Shown: piece by piece, positions 8,805-17,750 of the stretch | Layout: each line of letters begins with the position of its first letter | Numbering within the stretch: position 1 is the stretch's first letter | Origin: Rhodopirellula sp. | GTDB lineage: Bacteria; Planctomycetota; Planctomycetia; Pirellulales; Pirellulaceae | Length of the DNA: 43,764 bases | Assembly: GCA_002701385.1 (NCBI GenBank) | Contig: NZVD01000018.1 | Coordinates: 1-43,764, forward strand | Direction: 5' to 3' | Position numbers and translations under genes: made by a program | The notes under the pieces: model-generated | The model's database searches: none | Told to the model about the DNA's origin: nothing | Seen by the model: the letters and a program-made list of their open reading frames with translations, nothing else

Positions 8805-9767
8805 TTGGACGCTACATACGTTTTATACGCGCTGCTTACTTTCGTGAGTTCGCTGGCAGGTGGCTTAATCGTTAGTCGTATTAAGTTTACTCATAACGGC
8901 TTGCAAATCCTTCTGAGCTTTGTCGGTGGACTGATGCTTTCGGTCGCCATCCTTCACTTATTGCCTCACGCTGTACAAGAACTTGAAGACGATACGGTTA
9001 CCGCCTCGCAGGCCGTGCTCGTTGGCATCGTGGTGACATTTATTTTGTTACGTGTTTTTCATGTTCATCAACACGGCCCCCATAATGAGAGCGACGAGGG
9101 CCATGACCATGATCACCAAAACCATCGCACTGAACACTCCCATACAACCGCCAGTGAGGACCCTGATCATTGCGAAGTTCACAGCAGTCGCTTCAGCTGG
9201 ATTGGGTTGTTTATTGGGTTAGGGATTCATGCCCTAGTCGATGGAATTACAATCGCAGCAATCATTCTACAGTCTCGCGCTCATGATGGTGACGCTTCTC
9301 TACTTCCTGGGCTTGGAGTGGCGGCAGCAATTATTCTCCACAAACCACTCGATTCGATGTCTGTAATCTCTGTGATGAAGAGTTCCGGTTGGGATCAAAA
9401 GACGATCAATCTCTGGAATCTCGGATTTGCATCCATCTCCCCATTGGGAATCTACATTGCAGGCTATGGGTTAGGAACTATGGCAGGTGATTCCAACACG
9501 ATGCTAATGGGCTGTACATTTGGGTTCACCACTGGATGCTTCTTAACCATCGCCCTGTCCGACATCCTTCCTGAACTGACATTTCACAGTCACGATCGCT
9601 TAAAACTAACCGCCGCCCTGATCGCAGGCATGCTATTAGGCATGACCCTGCAAGCACTGGAACCAAACCACGGCCACGGGCACAATCACAGCAAACATAA
9701 TCATTCCAGCGTCATTCCGTATCAACCGTCTCCAATTCCGGTATACGATGTACTCCGCATAGGCTGA
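8805..9767 (+). CDS. ZIP-family metal transporter
   Basis: This 320-aa membrane protein has about eight hydrophobic segments and a long His-rich cytoplasmic loop (about residues 86-125, with runs such as HDHDHQNH). That layout is typical of ZIP transporters, which import Zn2+ or other divalent metals. The ZIP signature is present as GIHALVDGITIAA with His and Asp ligands, followed by HKPLDSMSV in the next helix. The C-terminus carries another His-rich tail. The start is TTG at 8805, chosen because GGAG (8794-8797) lies seven bases upstream and the first helix follows at once. The 3' end overlaps the convergent membrane-protein gene by 56 bases. Metal specificity cannot be told from sequence. 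Confidence 0.92.
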   Translation: MDATYVLYALLTFVSSLAGGLIVSRIKFTHNGLQILLSFVGGLMLSVAILHLLPHAVQELEDDTVTASQAVLVGIVVTFILLRVFHVHQHGPHNESDEGHDHDHQNHRTEHSHTTASEDPDHCEVHSSRFSWIGLFIGLGIHALVDGITIAAIILQSRAHDGDASLLPGLGVAAAIILHKPLDSMSVISVMKSSGWDQKTINLWNLGFASISPLGIYIAGYGLGTMAGDSNTMLMGCTFGFTTGCFLTIALSDILPELTFHSHDRLKLTAALIAGMLLGMTLQALEPNHGHGHNHSKHNHSSVIPYQPSPIPVYDVLRIG

Positions 9768-10668
9768 ACAGCCAAAGACACCAGCCTGTCAAGGTTATCC
9801 AAATTCCGTTCATTGGCAACGCAGTCGACGGAGCAACATGACCGTCGAGTACCAGTGAATTCATTACTTGCGATACAATCCCAGCTGCGACCAGCAAAAG
9901 GCCGCCCAATTGTCCTACCATCTGTAATGGCGAGTAACGATACCGGTAGATTGCCACTACTGCCATCGCTTGCCAGAAGCTTAAAGCCAGCAGCACCGCC
10001 GGAAAATAGTAGATGCAAACATCCAAAAATGGTGGTAGGACCGGGCTAAAACCGAAGTAGCTAAGGATTTCCGTGGAATAGAAGTGAAAACCACAGATGC
10101 CCACTGACAGAAGGAAATACCCGGATAACCAACTCATGGCGAACACGACCTGAGCCAATGCTAACATTCCCCGTCCACGGGGATTAATCTTGCCCATGTC
10201 CATAAGATGCATCCGCCACCACGTGTGGGTCACTCCCCACGGACCGGTCAATAAACCGATCGGCAGGATAAAACAGACCGCCGAAAGGGCAATCCAGCGT
10301 TTTCCGTTATGGGCGGGAAGTTCGTGAGGATTAAACCTACCGCGTAATACATGCCCTTGCTTTTTTACCGCCGTGTCGCTACAGCGAGCAAATAGATAAA
10401 GCAAGCCGAAAGGAAACGCCTGATAAAGGGACATCGCCAGTCCATAAAAATAAACACCACCCTCTTGCCAGGCAGTGGTCAAGGGAATTTGCGTTTTTTG
10501 GTAGATCAACCAGTGGATCGCCTCAGAAAACAAAAACAAAACGCTGGAAGCGATCGCCAAAAAGACTCCAAGTCCACGTCGGCGGCGTAAAGCCAAAGCA
10601 AGGGTGACCAACGTCAGGCAGGGAATCATCGTAATCCCGAAGAGTTCGCCGTTGAGGTGAAACCACAT
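9712..10668 (-). CDS. Multi-pass membrane protein of unknown function
   Basis: This 318-aa protein has about eight strongly hydrophobic segments, beginning LFGITMIPCLTLVTLALAL and ending ITLTGWCLWLFSLCGV, joined by short basic loops. It is clearly an inner-membrane protein. I do not recognise a family. Conserved-looking polar residues within the membrane (a His near the second helix, and the HTWW and HFYS segments) are noted but not interpretable. It ends inside the 3' end of the ZIP gene on the other strand. The neighbouring DUF1570 gene stops 25 bases upstream of this start, so they may form one unit. Confidence 0.75.
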   Translation of the reverse strand: MWFHLNGELFGITMIPCLTLVTLALALRRRRGLGVFLAIASSVLFLFSEAIHWLIYQKTQIPLTTAWQEGGVYFYGLAMSLYQAFPFGLLYLFARCSDTAVKKQGHVLRGRFNPHELPAHNGKRWIALSAVCFILPIGLLTGPWGVTHTWWRMHLMDMGKINPRGRGMLALAQVVFAMSWLSGYFLLSVGICGFHFYSTEILSYFGFSPVLPPFLDVCIYYFPAVLLALSFWQAMAVVAIYRYRYSPLQMVGQLGGLLLVAAGIVSQVMNSLVLDGHVAPSTALPMNGIWITLTGWCLWLFSLCGVHRIPELETVDTE

Positions 10669-10693
10669 GCCTAGTCACCGCTCTTTCCAACCA

Positions 10694-12079
10694 TCATTTC
10701 AACGAACCACGAACGTAGCGTTCTGCAAGAATTCGCGTCGGAAAGACCTTCTTCTGCACCTGAATCTGACTGCGTTCCAAATCATATTGATCGATCGTAC
10801 GACTAAGCCATTGATCGGCAATTTCATCATTATGAAACACATTGCCTAGCATCTGTACTCCACGCGGTCCACGGAAACGCATTAACACCGTTACATGAGG
10901 CCAATCGATAAACGGGTCCTTATAAGGGAGTTTATTCAAGTAGGGAACCAACTTGGCTTCAACCTCCTTAGGCTGAAGCTGGAAGTGCTTAGCAAACAGA
11001 TCGAGATGCCGAGGAATCGTTCCGTCTGCACTCACGCGAAACCCACCGTCCAATGGCCCCAACGTCTGAAGTTCCTGAATATAGCCCTTAAATTGAGTTT
11101 GCCGCACCTTGGCAAGGTAGTGTGTTAAAACCCAAGCAGATGCATAGCCCTGCGAATCAAGGCGATAAGCAGTAATGACGTCCTGCATCCACTTCCCTGG
11201 TGACTTACCAAGCAACTCCGTCGTTTTTACAAATTGCTCTAATTCAAACATCCGGAAGTCATTGACTGTACCGGCCCCTTTCCAACGCATGTACTGCCCG
11301 GTGCTGGTAGGCGAGAGATACTCTGCGATCCCTTCAGTAATCCACATGGGCCACTGTGATGTTCTGGTCTGTGCACCAATATTATGCAGCAGTTGATGAA
11401 CGCCTTCATGTGCAATCGTGTTGATTTTCTGCTTAATAGCCAATTCAGGTTTAATCTCCGAAAGTTTCGACTCCTCATACATCACGACGCGATTGGTAAG
11501 CGTGTGATAGTAGGCTACAATCCCCGGCGGCGTCTCTCGATAACGTTGAAATTCAGCCTCGGTTCGAAACATAACTACTACCAGAGGGACCTCCGGTTCA
11601 TGCACTTGCACATCGAGGTTTTTCATATATCCGATGATACCGGGTGCCATCTTTTCCAGAATTTGACTTGTTGATTGGGCAAACGCTTCACTCGTGTTGT
11701 AAACATAAACGTAGCGGCCACTTTTACGCACCTGAAAACCAGCGAATAGCTGTTGCTGGAGCATTTTCCCCAGTTGCCCTTTATCGGCACCAACGAAAGG
11801 CTCGTCTGAAACTGGCGCCTCGGAGATCGCCCGACCTACTAACTGGCCGTCCGGCAGCAACACAATATGGTAATCCCCAAGAGTCACATGTACCTTGCCG
11901 ATGACAGGATTACCAAATTCATTTACTGTTGCAACGTGCTGCCCACGGGTGGACACCACCGTACCAGGAGGGATATTAAACCCATACGAGCGTAAATCCA
12001 AGAGTTTCCCAACGGGCTGCGCAACCACAATACTCGCTGTGGAAAGCAAAATCAACAATGTTTTATGTAATCGAATCAT
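10694..12079 (-). CDS. Secreted DUF1570 protein, putative gluzincin metalloprotease
   Basis: This 461-aa protein has a signal peptide (MIRLHKTLLILLSTASIVVA). The central DUF1570 region holds HEGVH (H224, E225, H228), matching the HExxH zinc motif, and further on WITEGIAEYLSP, whose Glu fits the third ligand of gluzincin peptidases. The earlier segment VPLVVVMFRTEAEFQRY is also usual for DUF1570. The N-terminal 130 residues form a beta-rich module. Peptidase activity is predicted from the motif and has not, to my knowledge, been shown for DUF1570. The protein is likely periplasmic. It is read divergently from the secretion operon, from which it is separated by about 400 bases. Confidence 0.88.
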   Translation of the reverse strand: MIRLHKTLLILLSTASIVVAQPVGKLLDLRSYGFNIPPGTVVSTRGQHVATVNEFGNPVIGKVHVTLGDYHIVLLPDGQLVGRAISEAPVSDEPFVGADKGQLGKMLQQQLFAGFQVRKSGRYVYVYNTSEAFAQSTSQILEKMAPGIIGYMKNLDVQVHEPEVPLVVVMFRTEAEFQRYRETPPGIVAYYHTLTNRVVMYEESKLSEIKPELAIKQKINTIAHEGVHQLLHNIGAQTRTSQWPMWITEGIAEYLSPTSTGQYMRWKGAGTVNDFRMFELEQFVKTTELLGKSPGKWMQDVITAYRLDSQGYASAWVLTHYLAKVRQTQFKGYIQELQTLGPLDGGFRVSADGTIPRHLDLFAKHFQLQPKEVEAKLVPYLNKLPYKDPFIDWPHVTVLMRFRGPRGVQMLGNVFHNDEIADQWLSRTIDQYDLERSQIQVQKKVFPTRILAERYVRGSLK

Positions 12080-12477
12080 GCTTGGGTAGATTAAAGCACT
12101 TTATGCCGAATTGCATCCCTGATCTTTTAATTTAATCGAATTCGGGGCTAGTTAATGTGGAGCAAAAGACCCCATAACAGCCGGCAAAATCGCCAAATCC
12201 GAAAAATTACGCCCCAGACTTGCCCAGTAAGTACATATTTCCCATACTCTCACCGAAACGTAATGGGTAAAGACTGGTTAAACCTTATTATTAGAAGACA
12301 TTATCCTTGAGGCAACTATTGCCTATAAACCCTACGACCGTCCCGCAATCGAGTTTTTTGGATATACAATGTGGACAAGGTCGAAAAGAGAGAAGTGCTG
12401 TATTGATGGCTACAGGACTATGGGTACCCTCATTTTGCCATCAACTAATCATTTATTCCGTAACGGACATCCTCCAA
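12080..12477. other. 398-base divergent intergenic region upstream of secretion operon
   Basis: This stretch separates the DUF1570 gene (minus) from the secretion operon (plus). A plus-strand frame runs through its right part from a TTG at 12307, but that extension lacks a signal peptide and is not taken as coding. A weak inverted repeat (12106-12112 with 12139-12145) and a short hairpin (12311-12323) are present. No RNA gene is recognised. Confidence 0.5.
12220..12248 (+). promoter_or_regulatory. Possible sigma-70-type promoter for secretion operon
   Basis: TTGCCC (12220-12225) and CATACT (12243-12248) are separated by 17 bases, and each matches four of six consensus positions. They lie about 230 bases upstream of the first gene of the secretion operon. 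This is a weak match and planctomycete promoters are poorly defined, so it is only a candidate. Confidence 0.18.
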
Positions 12478-15400
12478 ATGATCATTCGAAATTCAGGTTC
12501 ACTCCTTAAATCGATCCTCGTATTTGCCGCGGTTCTTGTATCTGCTCCTGCCAGTCAGGCCGCTGAATACACGCCGAATTTGGGAATATTGGAAATCCTG
12601 GCTAATCCGGCGACTCAGAATCAAACCGGTCTCTCGCCTGAGCTAACTGCGAAGTTTCAGGATCTCAAATCCCAGCGTCTCGAAATCTTTGATGCGTTGT
12701 ATGGAGAAAATTCAAAGGTAGAACAGGAAGTTGTGACCCAGGAATTTCGCCGAGCCTCAGAGCAGATGGCTTTAAGCCTCTTAACTGTAAGTCAACGCAC
12801 CAAGGTAAATCGTCTCCAATTCAACAAAGATGGGCTTGCATCCCTCCTGAAACCAGAAGTCCGCACTGCCATCAGCATTTCCGACAAGCAAGCAGCGGCT
12901 ATTCGTGCTCACATCAAACACCGTGATGAACTATCCGGAAATTCCACGGAAACAGAAGCAGCTCGACTCCACATCCATACTGAACGAAAACTGTATGCTA
13001 TCCTCAACAAAAACCAACAGCAGGATTGGAACCGTTTGACAGGACTGGACGAGAAATACGTCGCCTTCCTACAGGACACCCCCGCTGCCACGCCAGCAGA
13101 GTCTGAAAATTCGGACGAAAAACCAGCTGAGCCTGCGACGGAAACCTCCGAAAAAGCTCCGGCTGAAACTCCAACCACCGAAAAGCCATCAACAGACTCC
13201 CCCAAAGAAGAATCTGCGGATACCCCCAACGAAACCCCTGCAAATAAAGAGACGCCAGCAGCCGAAACTACAGAAGAGCCGGCTGACACTGACGCCCCAG
13301 TCCCTGCAGAACCCACTGAGACTCCGACCGTCACGCCAGAGGCGACCGGGACTCCGTCCAATGATAGTCAGTCCATGCTGAATGAATTTGGTGAGATTGA
13401 AGTGCGGTTCGCTTTCAATTACACCCCATGGGGCGATGTTATTGAGTGGTTTGCCGAGTTGAATGAACTATCTCTTCAAATGGATGCCACTCCAGAGGGA
13501 AGCTTCAATTATTCAGACCCACGTTATTACAGCCCAGCTAAAGCAATGGACCTAATGAATGGTGTTTTGCTAACTCGTGGCTACACGCTGGTAAGACGCA
13601 ATCAGATGCTGCTGGTCGTCAATTTGGAAGATGGAGTGCCAGACGTTCTAGTGGAGTATGTACCCCTCGAGGACCTGGACTCGCGTGGTGAATACGAACT
13701 GGTGAAAACGCTATTTCAATTGGTTAAAATGACTCCCGAAGAAGCTACGGCTGACTTGCAGAAGCTGATTGGGCCAACCGGACAACTCTACGTCTTTCCT
13801 GCAGCCAAGCAGGTCCTTGTCCAGGAACAAGCAGGTCGTCTTCGCACCATCCGAGACATTATCGAAGGGGTTGAAAAACCTCGCGGAGAATTAGCAAGCA
13901 AAGTAGAGGAAATCGAACTCGAATTTGTGACCGCAGAAGATATCTTGATGGTCGCACGAACCATGCTGAACATGAGCGAAGATTCTTTCGCCCGCGAAGG
14001 CCTGAGTTTTGCAGTCGACACACTCGGCACTCGCATCTTCGTTACTGGAGAAGAAGAAAACATCGCTGTCTTAAGAGACCTCGCGGAACGCTTAGACAAA
14101 GACCCACTTGAAGGTATGGAAGCCGTAGATGTGGAACAACCCCAGTTGCAAACGCACCTAATCAACGTTGCTGACCCACAGACTACATTCGACGTCCTTC
14201 AGACTCTATTGGCCGGCTTGCCCGATGTCAGACTTGCACTCGATCCGGCAACTAACAAGGTTATCGCGTTGGCCCGCCCGTCCGAGCAAGCACAAATCGT
14301 CGCAACAATTAAAGAGCTTGAAGGCGACGTCCCTGTATTTGAAGTGATTTCATTGCAAACACTTGATCCAGAAATGGCATTGGCCATGATCGCAAATATG
14401 TTTGGAACGACCACCACTGAAGAAGGTGTAGAAGTGACTCAGGGGCCTAAGGTTACCGCTGACCCAGTTTCCATGAAGCTCTTTGTCCGTGCGACCGAAT
14501 CAGAAGTAACTTCGATCCGGACGATGATTGAACGGTTGGAAGCTGAAAACACAACAACGCAGGAAGGGAATATTCGCATCCTGCCCTTCAGCGGCCAGAG
14601 TGCCGAAGACGCACTTGAGCGGGCTGGACGCTTCTGGACGGGCGAAAACAAGATTCGACTGGTCACCCCAAGTGATCGAGGTGAATCGAACATACAAAAA
14701 CGAACCACGGAAGAGCCGCAGGAACAGACGGAACCTCCAACGACAGATGCGCCAGCGGTGAAACCGACGAAAACGGATGTATTGAACAAATCCGCTAAAA
14801 CTGACGACGGAAAAATCCAATTCATTAGCAGTTCACTGCAGGACGACAACACAATCACCTCCCGCATAGGCAACGACATTGTCGTGGAACTTACGCCTGA
14901 TGGTATTATTATCGCGAGTGACGATACCGATGCTTTAGATCGCTTTGAAAGCCTTTTGCGCCAGCTCATACCTCCGGGAACCACCCTCACGGATCGTCAG
15001 ATCACCGTTTTTTACCTCAAATACGTGAAGTCCGATGTCGCGAAGTCCCTCATCCAGGAAATCATGAGTGGTGGCGCGGACTCCACAGATGGACTTGGTT
15101 CTTTGGTTAGTGACGCCACGAGCAGTTTAATGGGTGGCGGTCTAATGGGAATGATCCTCGGTGGTGGCGGTGACAGTGGATCCGGTGACTCATCGACCTT
15201 TTCCGCCACAGGAACAGTAAGTATCGTTTCCGACCCCCGCCTCAATGCCCTCGTTGTTCAAGCAAATGACGAAGACCTCGCCATGGTGGATTCCCTATTG
15301 GGGATTATCGACAAAGAAGGATCGGAAACGGAAGTTGAAACGCAAGGCAAACCACGACTGATCCCTGTCACCTATGTTAGTGCTAAGGACATAGCCGACA

Positions 15401-15984
15401 TACTCAAAGAGGTATACTCTGGCCGAGTTAACGGCGCATCGAGCGGTCAACAGCAACAGCGGCAACCAAGCCCTGAAGATCTGATCCGAGCATTGCGAGG
15501 CGGAGCGGGCGGAGGACGCGGAGGCCAGCAGCAAGCGGCTAAAAGTGAACCTGCGAAGCTCAGCATCGGGGTCGATGAAACCAGCAACTCAATTATCGTT
15601 TCAGCTCCTGAACCGCTCTTCAAGGAGGTCGAAGAGTTGGTAATGACACTTGATCAAGCGGGTACTCAAACCCAACAGCAAATCGAAGTTCGAACGCTAC
15701 ATCTTGCCAACCCAGACGTGGTCAACACTGCTTTACAAGCGATTCTCGGTGATTCAGTGTCCACTTCATCGAGCTCAGGCGGTAATAGCGGTTCATCTGC
15801 GGGACAATCCGGCGGTGGAAACCCTGCTGCATCCGCTGAAGCGATCCGACAACGAATCCAGGCATTCCAGGAAGCTGCCAGACGTGCTGCTGAGGCTCGT
15901 GGTGGAGGAGGAGCACCTGGTGGAGGTGGACGTCCCGGTGGATTCCCTGGTGGGGGTGGTCGCCCCGGTGGTGGCGGACGCTAA
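12478..15984 (+). CDS. Secretin-like protein with N0 and tandem N domains but no barrel
   Basis: The start at ATG 12478 gives a signal peptide (ILVFAAVLVSAPASQAA) and 1,168 aa. The open frame from 12307 would bury it. Residues about 30-200 are helical. Residues about 203-300 are a Thr/Glu/Pro-rich linker. About 306-390 read as an N0/STN-type domain. Then come NolW/secretin_N-like modules beginning near 392, 476, 557, 620, 700, 842 and 960. A last one at about 1069 ends after its first strand and helix and passes into a Gly/Arg-rich tail (1140-1168). No secretin barrel domain follows. It is first in the operon, 44 bases before gspE, so it should be a periplasmic part of the outer-membrane channel. 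The pairing with the secretin at 26569 is inference. Confidence 0.87.
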   Translation: MIIRNSGSLLKSILVFAAVLVSAPASQAAEYTPNLGILEILANPATQNQTGLSPELTAKFQDLKSQRLEIFDALYGENSKVEQEVVTQEFRRASEQMALSLLTVSQRTKVNRLQFNKDGLASLLKPEVRTAISISDKQAAAIRAHIKHRDELSGNSTETEAARLHIHTERKLYAILNKNQQQDWNRLTGLDEKYVAFLQDTPAATPAESENSDEKPAEPATETSEKAPAETPTTEKPSTDSPKEESADTPNETPANKETPAAETTEEPADTDAPVPAEPTETPTVTPEATGTPSNDSQSMLNEFGEIEVRFAFNYTPWGDVIEWFAELNELSLQMDATPEGSFNYSDPRYYSPAKAMDLMNGVLLTRGYTLVRRNQMLLVVNLEDGVPDVLVEYVPLEDLDSRGEYELVKTLFQLVKMTPEEATADLQKLIGPTGQLYVFPAAKQVLVQEQAGRLRTIRDIIEGVEKPRGELASKVEEIELEFVTAEDILMVARTMLNMSEDSFAREGLSFAVDTLGTRIFVTGEEENIAVLRDLAERLDKDPLEGMEAVDVEQPQLQTHLINVADPQTTFDVLQTLLAGLPDVRLALDPATNKVIALARPSEQAQIVATIKELEGDVPVFEVISLQTLDPEMALAMIANMFGTTTTEEGVEVTQGPKVTADPVSMKLFVRATESEVTSIRTMIERLEAENTTTQEGNIRILPFSGQSAEDALERAGRFWTGENKIRLVTPSDRGESNIQKRTTEEPQEQTEPPTTDAPAVKPTKTDVLNKSAKTDDGKIQFISSSLQDDNTITSRIGNDIVVELTPDGIIIASDDTDALDRFESLLRQLIPPGTTLTDRQITVFYLKYVKSDVAKSLIQEIMSGGADSTDGLGSLVSDATSSLMGGGLMGMILGGGGDSGSGDSSTFSATGTVSIVSDPRLNALVVQANDEDLAMVDSLLGIIDKEGSETEVETQGKPRLIPVTYVSAKDIADILKEVYSGRVNGASSGQQQQRQPSPEDLIRALRGGAGGGRGGQQQAAKSEPAKLSIGVDETSNSIIVSAPEPLFKEVEELVMTLDQAGTQTQQQIEVRTLHLANPDVVNTALQAILGDSVSTSSSSGGNSGSSAGQSGGGNPAASAEAIRQRIQAFQEAARRAAEARGGGGAPGGGGRPGGFPGGGGRPGGGGR

Positions 15985-16028
15985 AACCTGTATGCAGATA
16001 CGCAAAATTATTAGAAAAGAGTACTATA

Positions 16029-17729
16029 ATGGAAGCATGCGTAATACTACGGGATAGGGGCCTCCTTAATGACACCCAGGTGGACACAATCGTCCAGACT
16101 GGCGTGAAAGGCAACGAGCAAATTGCGAGCGCTATTTCATTAGGCTTTGTTGAAGAACGACAAGCCTTACAGGCGGTCGCTGAAGCGATTGGCGTGGACT
16201 TCGTCGACTTACGCGAAACAGAGGTTGACCTCGGGTTACTGGACGAATTCCCCACACGATTGATCTATCGTGAATCCCTATTCCCCGTCGCGGCACAGAA
16301 CGGTCACATTACCGTTGCCACTAGCGATCCTTTCAATCTCTATCCGCTTGACGAGGCTTCTGCAGCCACAGGCAAAGCCATCCTCCCTGTTGTTGCGACG
16401 CAACGTGATATCGACACGCTAATCAAAAATCATCTTGGCGTTGGAAGTGAGACTATTGACAGTCTCGTAGCAGCTAGGCAGACCGACGAAGTCGAGTTGC
16501 TCGAGGAACTGGAGATAGATGGTTCCGAGCTGTCAGAAATGGCCCAGGAAGCCTCGGTTATTCGACTCGTAAACGAAATCCTTCTGGAAGCGATTGAATC
16601 AAGAACAAGTGACGTCCATATCGAATCACAGGCAAGTGGCATTTCCATACGGTACCGTATTGATGGGATGCTCCACCCCCAACCGGTACCCCCTGAGATT
16701 AATCAGTTTCAGGCAGCGATCATCAGTCGCCTTAAGATTATGGCAAGATTGAACATCGCAGAAAAACGACTGCCGCAGGACGGCCGGATTAAGCTTAAAG
16801 TTCGCGGTCGGGAAGTCGACATTCGTGTGAGTGTGATCCCAATGATTCATGGCGAAGGGATCGTCATGCGTATCCTCGATAAAGGTGCGATGGTCTTCGA
16901 CCTCCAAAGCCTGGGGATGGAAGCAGATACCTACGCAACTTTTAGCGAACTCATTCGGATCCCACATGGTATCGTATTAGTCTGTGGTCCGACCGGGTCC
17001 GGTAAAACCACGACCCTCTACAGCTCTCTGATGGAAATCAAGGGACCCGACAACAAAATCATTACTACAGAAGATCCGGTTGAATACCAGCTCGACGGTA
17101 TCAACCAGATTCAGGTTCATTCACGTATCGGGTTGACCTTCTCTGCCTCGCTGCGGAGCATCCTGCGTCATGACCCGGACATCGTCCTGGTCGGTGAAAT
17201 TCGTGACCTTGAAACAGCCGAAAACGCCATCCAAGCATCCCTTACCGGGCATATGGTATTTTCTACACTCCATACAAACGACTCTGCCGGCGCGTACACT
17301 CGTATGACCGACATGGGAGTTGAACCTTTCCTGGTTGCCAGTACCGTCGAAGCCGTAATGTCCCAACGTCTGGTTCGTCGTCTCTGTAACACCTGTAAAC
17401 AACCGGTCAATCTTGACGACATAGACCTACCACATGATTTTCCACGAGATCAGGTTGATGGTGACATCTTCTCCGCCACGGGTTGTCGGGAATGTCGCAA
17501 CGTCGGGTATTCCGGCCGACTTGGAATCTACGAATTGATGCTTACAACTGACGAAGTTCGGGATCTGGCAACGCAAAACGCAAGTAGTTGGGAGCTAAAG
17601 AAAATTGCCGTACGCAACGGAATGAAGACCTTGCGAGATGATGGTTGGCGAAAAGTAATCGCCGGCAAAACCAGCCTTGATGAAGTCCTGCGAATCACTA
17701 AAGGCGACCAGATCGTTCCGGCTTCCTAA
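16029..17729 (+). CDS. gspE: Type II secretion / type IV pilus assembly ATPase GspE
   Basis: The 566-aa cytoplasmic ATPase contains an N-terminal MshEN/T2SSE_N domain (about 1-140). The core has the Asp-box region RTSDVHIESQ, Walker A GPTGSGKT (residues 320-327), and Walker B within DIVLVGEIRD (about 384-393), followed by the His box STLHTNDSAG. A zinc-binding tetracysteine insert is complete (C453, C456, C486, C489). It powers pseudopilus assembly at the inner membrane together with GspF and GspL. The MshEN part lacks the clear arginine-led RLG motif of c-di-GMP binders, so nucleotide sensing is doubtful. It lies between the secretin-like gene and gspF. Confidence 0.96.
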   Translation: MEACVILRDRGLLNDTQVDTIVQTGVKGNEQIASAISLGFVEERQALQAVAEAIGVDFVDLRETEVDLGLLDEFPTRLIYRESLFPVAAQNGHITVATSDPFNLYPLDEASAATGKAILPVVATQRDIDTLIKNHLGVGSETIDSLVAARQTDEVELLEELEIDGSELSEMAQEASVIRLVNEILLEAIESRTSDVHIESQASGISIRYRIDGMLHPQPVPPEINQFQAAIISRLKIMARLNIAEKRLPQDGRIKLKVRGREVDIRVSVIPMIHGEGIVMRILDKGAMVFDLQSLGMEADTYATFSELIRIPHGIVLVCGPTGSGKTTTLYSSLMEIKGPDNKIITTEDPVEYQLDGINQIQVHSRIGLTFSASLRSILRHDPDIVLVGEIRDLETAENAIQASLTGHMVFSTLHTNDSAGAYTRMTDMGVEPFLVASTVEAVMSQRLVRRLCNTCKQPVNLDDIDLPHDFPRDQVDGDIFSATGCRECRNVGYSGRLGIYELMLTTDEVRDLATQNASSWELKKIAVRNGMKTLRDDGWRKVIAGKTSLDEVLRITKGDQIVPAS

Positions 17730-17750
17730 CCTCTCAATCAAAGCTCATTC

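Noticed and set aside
12106-12145. Inverted repeat CCGAATT...AATTCGG with a 26-base spacer
   Set aside because: Arms are only seven bases, partly because of a CGAATTCG palindrome, and no T-run or conserved riboswitch core follows.
12311-12323. GGCAA-CTA-TTGCC hairpin
   Set aside because: Five-bp arms with a three-base loop are too short to distinguish from chance in an untranslated leader.
12307-12477. Upstream extension of the secretin-like gene from a TTG start
   Set aside because: It would put 57 residues without conserved features ahead of a good signal peptide that starts at the ATG at 12478.
12909-13361. Minus-strand open frame of 150 codons
   Set aside because: Antisense shadow of the Thr/Glu/Pro-rich linker. 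Its Ser/Val/Ala-rich translation comes from the biased codons of the real gene.
14439-14990. Minus-strand open frame of 183 codons
   Set aside because: Antisense to conserved secretin-type modules; low-complexity Ser/Arg-rich product, no ribosome site.
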